Assembly: GCF_029227915.1 (NCBI RefSeq)
Contig: NC_079888.1
Coordinates: 11,701,001-11,765,000 of the forward strand
Length of the DNA: 64,000 nt
Direction: 5' to 3'
From: Hydractinia symbiolongicarpus
Taxonomy: Eukaryota > Cnidaria > Hydrozoa > Anthoathecata > Hydractiniidae
The number at the start of each line of letters is the position of its first letter. Within the stretch, counting starts at the first letter, position 1. The position numbers and the translations under genes are program-made. This document shows positions 10,139-19,411 of the stretch, piece by piece. The notes below the pieces were generated by a model. The model saw only the letters and a list, made by a program, of their open reading frames with translations, was not told where the DNA came from and did not search any database.

Positions 10139-10364
10139 TAGAACTAAAAATGGTATTTTTTCCAACATATTTCTCAAACAAGCCTCCCTAAAGTTGATGC
10201 AAAACTTTAGCTGAATTTTTATCACCTCCACAAAATAAATTGACCGCCATATTTATTGTATTTTTGTTTAGAATAAACTTCCGTGCGGGGTAGAAATAAT
10301 TTTTTGCAGGGCAAAACTGATTGTAAATTAATTATCGGTTACAATTATAATGAATTATAAGTGA

Positions 10365-10475
10365 TCGTGTGACCAGCCTGTACCAGGGCTTTTTCGCTGC
10401 TGTCAACTTCATCAACAAGGCAAAAATGTCCTGGGCACGAGGTTGGCACGTGCGAAACCTTGTTTCTACATCTTC
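10365..10475 (+). repeat. dispersed repeat with GACCAGCCTGTACC, right copy
   Basis: Carries GTGACCAGCCTGTACCAGGG, then GGGCACGAGGTTGGCACGTG and CGAAACCTTG. A similar arrangement recurs in the spacer of inverted repeat 2 at 15711-15820. Likely a short mobile element or the end of one; the type is not clear. Confidence 0.5.
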
Positions 10476-10651
10476 GACATAATAAAGAATTTATAAAATT
10501 TTCCATTGCGATCGCGTTCTATACGCAGACAAAACATTGGGCATCTTTCTTGCTTTTCTCGAATTATCAAACCATGCACAACGGTTCAGATATTACGTCA
10601 CTAGGAAATATTGAAAATTAGTCGTTAGCTAGTGGGAAATCTACTAACCAC

Positions 10652-10694
10652 GTGAAGTACTATAGGGATACGTCGTATCCCTATAGTACTTCAC
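10652..10694. repeat. 43-base perfect palindrome (hairpin)
   Basis: A 21-base arm starting GTGAAGTACTATAGGG is followed by a single T and its exact reverse complement ending CTATAGTACTTCAC. The Penelope-like frame begins seven bases later. Confidence 0.85.
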
Positions 10695-10700
10695 GCTCCC

Positions 10701-11010
10701 AGAGTTTGGAAAAGATATGTGGATGACGTCTTCTTAATAATTAAAAGAGCACATCTAACATCCGAAAGACTAGAGAGTTAATGCAATATTATCTACGAAA
10801 TCCCGGATTGTGATGCTGTTTATGTCGGTGAAACAAAATGAATGCTCAAACAACGTGTGCAAGAGCACAAAAGGGCCGTACGCAGCACAGATACAGACAA
10901 AGATAAGATTGCTGACCATAGCTGGAAGAATGACTATATTATTGACTGGGAAATTAAAAATATCTTAGACCGGTTGGACAGCAAGAAAATTGAAAGAAAC
11001 CATAATTAGT
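10701..11010 (+). pseudogene. Penelope-like element relic: reverse transcriptase core plus GIY-YIG nuclease
   Basis: The frame from 10701 reads RVWKRYVDDVFLIIK, the YxDD catalytic box of a reverse transcriptase, then a stop, then IIYEIPDCDAVYVGETK, a stop, MLKQRVQEHKRAV and KIADHSW. The second part matches a GIY-YIG endonuclease (YEIP, YVG, R-x-x-E-H). Reverse transcriptase followed by GIY-YIG is the domain order of Penelope-like elements. Normally some hundreds of residues separate them, but here only about 25 do, so an internal deletion has joined them. Two stop codons in about 100 codons show it is dead. It was present before the inverted duplication because both arms carry it. Confidence 0.7.
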
Positions 11011-11703
11011 ATAGTCAGAAATACTCATATCAATAGTATTTACTTATCAACATCCAGAAATATGGTTACCCGCCCTTCGGAAAGCGAACATTTAGGAAAA
11101 AGTGCAAATTGGTTCGGGACAAACGTAACAAAAGCGAACTTTTAGAAGCAGGAAAGATTTAATCAATCTATTGCCTTCATCCAGGTCCGTGAAAAAAATC
11201 TAATTACCTTAATTGCTGTGATCCTCTAATTATTTTCTCAACTAATAAATAGCCAAAGATAATTACAATCTTTGCCCGTCGATGACAGCTTTAGCTGTCG
11301 AAAACGTAGCCTAGAATAAACCTGCTTGTTAATGACATGATATCTGTATTATTCAATACCAATTTACCATATTCCTTATTGATCAAAATATCCAAAAACC
11401 TTTATAATGAATGCACAAAATTTACGAAGTAGATCAAGGGCAGAATTTTTATTGTGGTGTCCTAATAAAGCCGGACCTGTTAAAAATATAACTTATATTC
11501 CAAAATATTTGGGGGCTACATACCCATAGGAAAACTCAGCGCTCTAAAGCTTCCTCTCAATCCCCTCATTACGTCTAACAAGCGATGAGTCGACTCCAAT
11601 AAACAATGTTTACTTTCCTCTTCTGCTTATTGGTCGTGAAGAAACCCTGGGTACGGGGTTTCAGTATTGCGTATAACAAAGGTAATTAAAATGAAAACAA
11701 ATA
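11011..11703. other. non-coding part of right arm
   Basis: Mirror of 8412-9104; no gene seen. Confidence 0.4.
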
Positions 11704-11709
11704 TTTATT
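11704..11709 (-). terminator. polyadenylation signal of acidic gene 2
   Basis: TTTATT on the plus strand, AATAAA on the gene strand, at the same distance from the stop as in copy 1. Confidence 0.5.
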
Positions 11710-11812
11710 TGCTCATGCTTCTTTTAAAGATATCTGCGCCAAAAAAATTGATGCTTTAAAAAATTACACGTAAATTAAATTGGTGTTTGAGCATTTTTGA
11801 TTGCCCCACTCT

Positions 11813-12778
11813 TTATTTTTCCTCGCTTTTGTCAGACTCTTCAGGAACGTGTTCGGTTTCGTCAGACTCTTCAGGAACGTCTTCGGTTTCGTCAGACTCT
11901 TCAGGAACGTCTTCGGTTTCGTCCGACTCTTCAGGAACGTCTTCGGTTTCGTCAGACTCTTCAGGAACGTCTTCGGTTTCGTCAGACTCTTCAGGAACGT
12001 CTTTGGTTTCGTCAGACTCTTCAGGAACGTCTTCGGTTTCGTCAGACCCTTCTTCGGGGAGGTCTTCGGTTTCGTCAGACCCTTCTTCGGGGAGGTCTTC
12101 GGTCTCTTCAGGTACGTCTTCGGTTGCGTCAGACTCTTCCTCGGGAAGGCCTTCGGTTTCGTCAGACCCGTCTTCAGGAAGGTCTTCGGTCTCGTCAGAC
12201 AGACCTTCGGGAACTTCTTCGGTTTGGGTCTCTGCAGCATCTTCGGCTTCAAGCTCTTTCGGAGCATCAGATTCCACTTCGGGGACATGTTCAGTTTCGT
12301 CTGATTCCTCCTCAGGGGCATCTTCGGTTTCGTCTGATTCCTCCTCAGGGGCATCTTCGGTTTCGTCATCAAAGAACTGAAATTCCTCATCTTCTGGGAT
12401 GGCTAATTCCATATCTTCTGATTCGTCCTGAGGAATGTCTTCTTCCTCTTCGGCTTCATCGGCTTCATCTTCAGGAGCATCTTCTTCAGGCTCGTCTGCA
12501 TCCTCCTCGGCCTTACCTTCATCCTCGGCTTTAGTTTCAGTTTCCGCAGTTTGGTCAGCAGGAATTTCAACTTTGTTTTCAACTAAAAGGATAAGAAATT
12601 AAAAAAATTAAGTTCTGATTCAAGTACCTTGTTCTTTCCCAACACTTTTACTTTACTCGACATCGTAGAACTTACCAGCTGAAACGTCCGCGACCTCTGC
12701 AGTTTTCTTCTCTGTGTTTGCTATTGGTGCTGCTAAAGACACAGCAAATAGAGTCAAAAGTACGATAAAGACCTTCAT
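11813..12778 (-). CDS. secreted acidic repeat protein, copy 2
   Basis: Mirror-image paralogue of the gene at 7271-8302. Exon 1 is 12676-12778 and exon 2 is 11813-12582, with the same splice sites and phase. The predicted protein has about 290 residues, 22 fewer than copy 1. The difference is a 66-bp block in the middle: copy 1 has extra YLPEDVPEETEDLPED-type units, while copy 2 goes directly from one LPEEGSDETED unit to the next. The signal peptide, the seven terminal 10-residue units and the DKSEEK end are the same. Both genes keep open frames, TATA boxes and AATAAA signals, so both may be expressed. The two genes are convergent, about 3.5 kb apart. The repeat-number difference is what slippage or unequal exchange in such arrays produces. 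Confidence 0.8.
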
Positions 12779-12870
12779 ATTGTAGTTTATTTTCTTTGAA
12801 ACGTTTCACAAATTTTTTTTCAACTGTTTGCTCCTTTGGGTAACTTGTATATGAATATTGGTGTCTTTCA

Positions 12871-12877
12871 TTTTATA
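12871..12877 (-). promoter_or_regulatory. TATA box of acidic repeat gene 2
   Basis: TATAAAA on the gene strand, 93 bases before the ATG, as in copy 1. Confidence 0.6.
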
Positions 12878-13281
12878 GAAATTTAATTTCGGCGTGCTGA
12901 GTGGGATGAGACGATGCTGACATACTCAAAGTATAAGGACATGGTTTCCAGCAGTGTTATAGAGATAGCAGCTTCTAAGGTAGGCGTTCTAGATCAATTT
13001 TACAATTTTAATTATTCCATGTGGAAACCGTCTCACGATATTGACATCGACTGTGACATTAGAAACTAATTACCGTGGTGATTACAAAAAAAGAAATTCA
13101 TTGGAGATATGCGTAATTAAACATTACTGACACGTTTCGACAACCGCGTACTTGTTCTTCTTCCTTCCGCCACAATATCGGTCAAAAGAAGGAGACTGAT
13201 AACTAATGGTTGTCATAGAGGACAAGCTTTAAGCTCGTACTTGTTCTTCTATTTCTTTTTACTATTTTATGTACGAGCATG

Positions 13282-14002
13282 GTGCCCAAACGCCAGTAGT
13301 TTTCTCTTTATCCAAGCACCTCCTGTAGTTGCCAAATGCGATAGATTTTTTTACAACACATTTTTTACACCCGTCGCACTTCCTATCTTCTTCGCTGACG
13401 CTTACACTTTGTAACATAGAGTTTTTTTCCTCAGTACCACAAATTCTGTCATGATTTTTTAATTTTCTCTCTTATCAGACCCACAACTTCTTATTTTCAG
13501 TAATTGGAAGCAGTGTCGCATCACCCTTACTGTACGTGCTTGTGTTAAATCTCCCTCCACGTAATCAGCTATATTCTGGTAGAAGTCCTTTGTATGTAGG
13601 TGATGGAAAAAGCTATCTGTATCAGTGTAGCAGAGCTGCAACTTACTGCCATATTTTGGTTGCATGTAGTCGGAGTTAAACTAATACATAATAAGCTTGG
13701 AGAAATCCAGGATTGCCTGCCCTAGATACACAGGCTTTACCATCTTGACCTTTGTCTTGCCTATTTCTACGCCCATGAGTTTCTTGCTGAAGCAAGCACC
13801 ACCCATAAAGTTCGGCTTTGCCACCAGAGGTAACTGCCCTGGCTTTTAACAAAATTTGTGTCACAATGATGCCGAATGTTTTCTATAGCTTGCCAAATAT
13901 GGAACATTTTATAATCTTAAAAAAGTCCTTTAACGAACTTGTTCTTATCCGCAGTTCTCAACCTTGTATTCAGATCAATGTAAAGGCTTGAGCCAGGGAA
14001 TC
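13282..14002 (-). pseudogene. Polinton-type DNA polymerase B relic, left copy
   Basis: Mirror of the copy at 17470-18190. The minus strand contains QLCYTDTDSFF, the metal-binding motif C of B-family polymerases, and flanking pieces in several frames. The same in-frame stop is present in both arms, so decay preceded the inverted duplication. Confidence 0.65.
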
Positions 14003-14679
14003 TGCGTGAATTAAATGACTCGGTGTACCTTTTTTAACATAAGGTCGTGTTTTATAGCCTGATGAAGTGCTCAGGTGTGTACGATAAACTTGCTTCAAGT
14101 TTCGCAAGAGCTTCTCTACATCGGATATCATCATTCGCTCGTTCTCCTATCGCACAGCGTCTTAATGTACTCCTGTGCCTGCTCCTTTTGATTAGCTTTG
14201 CAATTTCCTTTGGCACCTGGGAACAATTTGAGCCTTGGCGCGCCCATGGAGATTGTTGATGTTGAGGTACTACATGTACGAGGATTCTTCTTATGGATTA
14301 TACTGCTTACTCAAGTACTTGTTGTTGGCCTTAACATAACGATGTACCGCTTAAGTCATACCTCCTCCTTAAGCGCTACCTTCCATGCTAGTTCTGGAGC
14401 AAGGTAGCTAAAATGTGCTAAGTCCAACTTATAGTTGACTAACCAGACATCCCGAAAATATAGTTTATTTTTGAGTAAATAAAAAGTTTTATGGACCAGT
14501 TAGCTTTTATTTTCCTTGCATGCAAAACCAGCCTGTTGCGTGGTAGCTCAACTGTGCGTACGATTTTGTTTTCTGTAATGGGGAATGCCCAGGAAATTCC
14601 CATGTGGTGTTTGTTGTTATGGTAACACACATAGTCTTAAATAATTCTCTGAACAGGGAAACAGTTGAGTCATTATGTG
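14003..14679. other. inner part of IR2 left arm, no clear gene
   Basis: Mirror of 16793-17469. Short ORFs occur on both strands, but none carries a motif I recognise. On the minus strand it may hold more decayed polymerase sequence upstream of the recognisable block. Confidence 0.3.
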
Positions 14680-15352
14680 CCCAGCCCTATATAATTGCAT
14701 ATTAACTTTAATAGTTTGGCATTACTGTACCAGCACATATATTATGCCATAGATCTGTCGATTTAAAATATCTGGAATTATGCGTATTTCCTGCACCTCT
14801 GATTGATACCCAGATGATACCTTGTTTTACGCCAGACGATATCTAACGTGAACAAGTGCCATCTTTTTATGGAAGTCTTCAAAATTAAATATTGATTTAT
14901 TGACATCTGATAGGCAGATGGGAGCCGTCTATAGCTATAAACGCAAAAGAGAACTGCCACTCTGAACCAAGTTTAGACAAGCGGCCTACGTATTCCTCAT
15001 TAGATTTAGGAAACAAATACGCCACAAAATCATCTAACCTTGAATAGATAATAGAAGAAGAAACTTCCCTAATAATAGTGCGAATTGTAGACACAGCCAA
15101 GTCACCCATCTTTTTTTCACAGCCTGTACAAACAAATCGCCAATCTCATAACTGGCTGTATGGGTATCTTTGCCACGATTTCCTTCGGCAACCTCAGTTG
15201 CACTCTTATCAAGTATCAGGTTAAATGTCTGTCTTGACATTCGTAAAGTCTCTTTGAAGCAGCCGTCAGTATAAGTATCTCTCACGGTTTCCCAACATCC
15301 TGAATTTCGTAAAAAGCGAAGGTAAGATCTGTTTCCTTGTGTGAGTGTATTC
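14680..15352 (-). pseudogene. PIF/Harbinger transposase relic, left copy
   Basis: Mirror of the copy at 16120-16792, with AIDGSHLPI on the minus strand. Frameshifts and stops are shared with the right copy. Confidence 0.6.
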
Positions 15353-15419
15353 AAAAAAAAGAAAGAACAAAATTTTAGCGCTAAACACTTTAAATACTTC
15401 CCTTCATTGCTGATATGCA

Positions 15420-16052
15420 CACTACAGTTAGCTAGCTACAGCTCAAATATTTTAATGGCAACAAACTTTCAAAACATTTTCTAAATTAAAGGCCTTTTGT
15501 CAATATTAAACAATCAAGTTAAGCCTGATCAATAAAGTAAAGTCAGCAATATTCTGATAATTTTGCTTTCAATGACAAAAAAATTTCTTTGATGTTGTGT
15601 TTTTTTTTGCCCTCTATCTCTAAATCTTGCTTTTAAGGCGAGCGTCACATTTGCATTTCATTATTTTTAAAATTTCAAAAAGGCCCAGCATATCTGGGCA
15701 TTTTTGTATCACGTGACCAGCCTGTACCAGGGTCATTGTTGGCCACTCCGTAATAACGGCTCAAGGGCCACAAGACTCTAGGGACGAGGTTTGCACACGT
15801 GCAATACCTTTGTCACCTTTTTAAATCTGCATACCTTATAAAAATCTGAGGGTAAGTTTATACGGTAATTTTGTGTCGTGTCCACCTTAATACAATTAAG
15901 TGCAGAAAAAATTATCTGTTAAATACGTGTTGAATGTCTGTCAAACGTAATTTAATGGGATAAAAATTGCTGACATTAATTGCCGGCGTCTACTGTGGCT
16001 GATATATATGTACATAAAATAGCAAAAGCAAAGAACAACAGACCTTGCCGCT
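15420..16052. other. spacer of inverted repeat 2
   Basis: A 633-bp single-copy centre. It carries a diverged member of the GACCAGCCTGTACC repeat (15711-15820) and otherwise AT-rich sequence without a gene. Confidence 0.6.
15711..15820 (+). repeat. dispersed repeat with GACCAGCCTGTACC, third copy
   Basis: CACGTGACCAGCCTGTACCA is followed after about 55 bases by GGACGAGGTTTGCACACGTG and ATACCTTTGTC, matching the order of segments at 10365-10475 with substitutions. Outside the arms, so it is an independent copy. Confidence 0.5.
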
Positions 16053-16119
16053 TGCATATCAGCAATGAAGGGAAGTATTTAAAGTGTTTAGCGCTAAAAT
16101 TTTGTTCTTTCTTTTTTTT

Positions 16120-16792
16120 GAATACACTCACACAGGAAACAGATCTTACCTTCGCTTTTTACGAAATTCAGGATGTTGGGAAACCGTGAGAGATACTTAT
16201 ACTGACGGCTGCTTCAAAGAGACTTTACGAATGTCAAGACAGACATTTAACCTGATACTTGATAAGAGTGCAACTGAGGTTGCCGAAGGAAATCGTGGCA
16301 AAGATACCCATACAGCCAGTTATGAGATTGGCGATTTGTTTGTACAGGCTGTGAAAAAAAGATGGGTGACTTGGCTGTGTCTACAATTCGCACTATTATT
16401 AGGGAAGTTTCTTCTTCTATTATCTATTCAAGGTTAGATGATTTTGTGGCGTATTTGTTTCCTAAATCTAATGAGGAATACGTAGGCCGCTTGTCTAAAC
16501 TTGGTTCAGAGTGGCAGTTCTCTTTTGCGTTTATAGCTATAGACGGCTCCCATCTGCCTATCAGATGTCAATAAATCAATATTTAATTTTGAAGACTTCC
16601 ATAAAAAGATGGCACTTGTTCACGTTAGATATCGTCTGGCGTAAAACAAGGTATCATCTGGGTATCAATCAGAGGTGCAGGAAATACGCATAATTCCAGA
16701 TATTTTAAATCGACAGATCTATGGCATAATATATGTGCTGGTACAGTAATGCCAAACTATTAAAGTTAATATGCAATTATATAGGGCTGGGC
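16120..16792 (+). pseudogene. PIF/Harbinger transposase relic, right copy
   Basis: Successive frames give CWETVRDTYTDGCFKETLRM, SRQTFNLILDK, then MGDLAVSTIRTIIREV and FAFIAIDGSHLPI, and later DFHKKMALVHVRYRLA and FKSTDLWHNICAGTVMP. These pieces follow the order of a PIF/Harbinger transposase: N-terminal W-x-x-V region, a helix-turn-helix (STIRTIIREV), the first catalytic Asp in AIDGSH, then a segment around the second catalytic position. The expected HDS-type motif for the second Asp is not readable, and at least two frameshifts split the frame. The companion Myb-like protein of autonomous Harbingers is not seen. A relic is the most likely reading; a domesticated HARBI1-like gene is unlikely because of the breaks. 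Confidence 0.65.
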
Positions 16793-17469
16793 ACATAATG
16801 ACTCAACTGTTTCCCTGTTCAGAGAATTATTTAAGACTATGTGTGTTACCATAACAACAAACACCACATGGGAATTTCCTGGGCATTCCCCATTACAGAA
16901 AACAAAATCGTACGCACAGTTGAGCTACCACGCAACAGGCTGGTTTTGCATGCAAGGAAAATAAAAGCTAACTGGTCCATAAAACTTTTTATTTACTCAA
17001 AAATAAACTATATTTTCGGGATGTCTGGTTAGTCAACTATAAGTTGGACTTAGCACATTTTAGCTACCTTGCTCCAGAACTAGCATGGAAGGTAGCGCTT
17101 AAGGAGGAGGTATGACTTAAGCGGTACATCGTTATGTTAAGGCCAACAACAAGTACTTGAGTAAGCAGTATAATCCATAAGAAGAATCCTCGTACATGTA
17201 GTACCTCAACATCAACAATCTCCATGGGCGCGCCAAGGCTCAAATTGTTCCCAGGTGCCAAAGGAAATTGCAAAGCTAATCAAAAGGAGCAGGCACAGGA
17301 GTACATTAAGACGCTGTGCGATAGGAGAACGAGCGAATGATGATATCCGATGTAGAGAAGCTCTTGCGAAACTTGAAGCAAGTTTATCGTACACACCTGA
17401 GCACTTCATCAGGCTATAAAACACGACCTTATGTTAAAAAAGGTACACCGAGTCATTTAATTCACGCAG
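16793..17469. other. inner part of IR2 right arm, no clear gene
   Basis: Unassigned sequence between the Harbinger and polymerase relics. Short plus-strand ORFs show no known motif. Confidence 0.3.
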
Positions 17470-18190
17470 ATTCCCTGGCTCAAGCCTTTACATTGATCTG
17501 AATACAAGGTTGAGAACTGCGGATAAGAACAAGTTCGTTAAAGGACTTTTTTAAGATTATAAAATGTTCCATATTTGGCAAGCTATAGAAAACATTCGGC
17601 ATCATTGTGACACAAATTTTGTTAAAAGCCAGGGCAGTTACCTCTGGTGGCAAAGCCGAACTTTATGGGTGGTGCTTGCTTCAGCAAGAAACTCATGGGC
17701 GTAGAAATAGGCAAGACAAAGGTCAAGATGGTAAAGCCTGTGTATCTAGGGCAGGCAATCCTGGATTTCTCCAAGCTTATTATGTATTAGTTTAACTCCG
17801 ACTACATGCAACCAAAATATGGCAGTAAGTTGCAGCTCTGCTACACTGATACAGATAGCTTTTTCCATCACCTATATACAAAGGACTTCTACCAGAATAT
17901 AGCTGATTACGTGGAGGGAGATTTAACACAAGCACGTACAGTAAGGGTGATGCGACACTGCTTCCAATTACTGAAAATAAGAAGTTGTGGGTCTGATAAG
18001 AGAGAAAATTAAAAAATCATGACAGAATTTGTGGTACTGAGGAAAAAAACTCTATGTTACAAAGTGTAAGCGTCAGCGAAGAAGATAGGAAGTGCGACGG
18101 GTGTAAAAAATGTGTTGTAAAAAAATCTATCGCATTTGGCAACTACAGGAGGTGCTTGGATAAAGAGAAAACTACTGGCGTGTGGGCACC
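17470..18190 (+). pseudogene. Polinton-type DNA polymerase B relic, right copy
   Basis: Reading across frames, the order is YIDLNTRLRTADKNKF (the K-N-x-F motif), ENIRHHCDTNF, VAKPNFMGG, GKTKVKMVKPVYLGQ, AILDFSKLIMY, a TAG stop at 17788-17790, then QPKYGSKLQLCYTDTDSFFH (motif C, YTDTDS at 17842-17859), LPITENKK, MTEFVVLRKKT and KKCVVKKSIAFGNY. This order and spacing match the palm and thumb of the protein-primed B-family polymerase of Polinton/Maverick elements. The catalytic D-T-D is intact, but several frameshifts and the stop make it inactive. No Polinton integrase, protease, ATPase or capsid gene was recognised nearby. The element therefore seems to survive only as a polymerase fragment. 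Confidence 0.7.
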
Positions 18191-18204
18191 ATGCTCGTAC
18201 ATAA

Positions 18205-18946
18205 TTGACAGTACTACTGACGATCGTCTGCACACCTGCATATGTTGTGAAACAGTCAACACCTCTTCCAAAAAATTGCACGAAAGGGGTTATAGATAAG
18301 GCACCAGAAGAGGACATGGACCAGGATTACAATGCCCACATGCAGAACGAGCTACACGTGAATGGAGGGAACACAGTGTGGCGTGTTTTACCTTACTTTG
18401 GCTGCAACATTCCTTTTACGCCACTACAAAAACAAATAAAAAACATTTTCAGAAAATTGTCTTTTAAGCGATGTTCACTTTCAAGAATGTTAGTTAAGGT
18501 CTGATCAGAAATTTTACTTTATCGGCCACCTCACTCATTTAATGACAAAAAAGTTGAAATCCAAAAGCAACTGTCATTTTGAAACATGGAAGTAGAATTT
18601 AGGATCCCACCCTGGAATTATACCATTGTTTCTTGTGCGTTGACACAGTAATAAAGGTAAAGGAACGTAGCTATATGGGTAAAGAGGAAGGATTTTTAAA
18701 GCTCTAAATAAATTTTCGAAACTTCACCCTTTAAAATGCCGAAAAAGGTGTTATTACAGTGTTATTACATAATAGACTGGAAAAAAAAGTAAGGGTAAAA
18801 ATAGAAAAAGTTTGACAAAAGAATGTTGTTGGGCAAAAAATGGCTCTTCTAGAATCGACTACCCTTCTAAGATATCATTTGCCCATTAGTTGTGACTCTT
18901 CGACGTAGGGTTATAATTTAATAAAAGGATATAGAGATAAAGTATA
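18205..18946. other. no clear gene
   Basis: Sequence between inverted repeat 2 and the Copia element. A plus-strand frame at 18205-18504 has no recognisable motif and begins directly at the arm border. Nothing else seen. Confidence 0.3.
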
Positions 18947-19224
18947 TGTTGAAAATAGGCACTCTTGCCGCAAGAACATTCTAGAACCTTGTGTACTATC
19001 TAGAAATATAAGGGACATTGGAGAATATTCCAGAAATAAGATAACTATACTAGAAACTACTAATAGTAAATATAGAACATCTGGAATATACTAGAACATT
19101 CTAAAGTATCTTATCTTTAATATATAAATAGGAGAACGTCTTGTAAATTTTAGAGTCATAGAGTCATAAAGTTATTGGAGCAGTCGAAGCAACTCTGCAA
19201 ATATATAAAGTTTACATTTCAACA
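18947..19224 (+). repeat. 5' LTR of the Copia element
   Basis: Begins TGTTGAAAATAGGCAC and ends TTTCAACA. A TATA box (TATATAAATA, about 19121-19130) sits where the LTR promoter is expected. Confidence 0.9.
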
Positions 19225-19238
19225 GGTTATGGGCCCAG
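19225..19238 (+). promoter_or_regulatory. primer-binding site, initiator tRNA-Met internal fragment
   Basis: GGTTATGGGCCCAG directly follows the LTR. Its complement CTGGGCCCATAACC is the anticodon-arm sequence of eukaryotic initiator tRNA-Met. Priming from this half-tRNA, and not from the tRNA 3' end, is known for Drosophila copia and some relatives. Confidence 0.75.
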
Positions 19239-19411
19239 TCTATGCCCAAGAAGATTGAATATTTACAGAAATAATATTCAAGAAGAAGAAGCCATCTTGT
19301 GTGTCCGACGAGTTTGTTTTGATTTTGGTTTGGATTGGTGTAAAGTTCGCACGAAAAATCGTATTGTGGAAACCTGAAACGGATTATCCGGATTAGTTGA
19401 ATACGGAACAA

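Larger units (their letters stand above)
10139..13267 (-). repeat. large inverted repeat 1, right arm
   Basis: Reverse complement of 6782-9978. It ends at 13267, at the very base where the left arm of the second inverted repeat begins, so the two palindromes abut with no intervening sequence. Confidence 0.9.
13267..15419 (+). repeat. large inverted repeat 2, left arm
   Basis: Recurs in reverse complement at 16053-18204. Coordinate sums at the two ends differ by one base, so the 2.15-kb arms have almost no net length difference; I noticed only isolated substitutions (for example H to Y in the polymerase relic). The arms are thus more alike than those of inverted repeat 1. Confidence 0.9.
16053..18204 (-). 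repeat. large inverted repeat 2, right arm
   Basis: Reverse complement of 13267-15419. The match ends at 18204, after ATGCTCGTACATAA. The sequence beyond is unique. Confidence 0.9.

Noticed and set aside
11764-12534. Matching long ORFs in other frames over acidic gene 2
   Set aside because: Same artefact in the mirror copy.
6782-13267. Sequencing-read fold-back artefact as the cause of inverted repeat 1
   Set aside because: A 160-bp unique spacer, about 1% divergence and a 66-bp indel argue against it, though a haplotype mis-join cannot be excluded.
14047-14407. Two hydrophobic ORFs in IR2 left arm (mirrored at 17064-17424)
   Set aside because: Apparent membrane segments, but antisense to the polymerase relic region and without known motif.
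18057-18317. 86-codon minus-strand ORF
   Set aside because: Antisense to polymerase B motifs and crosses the arm border.
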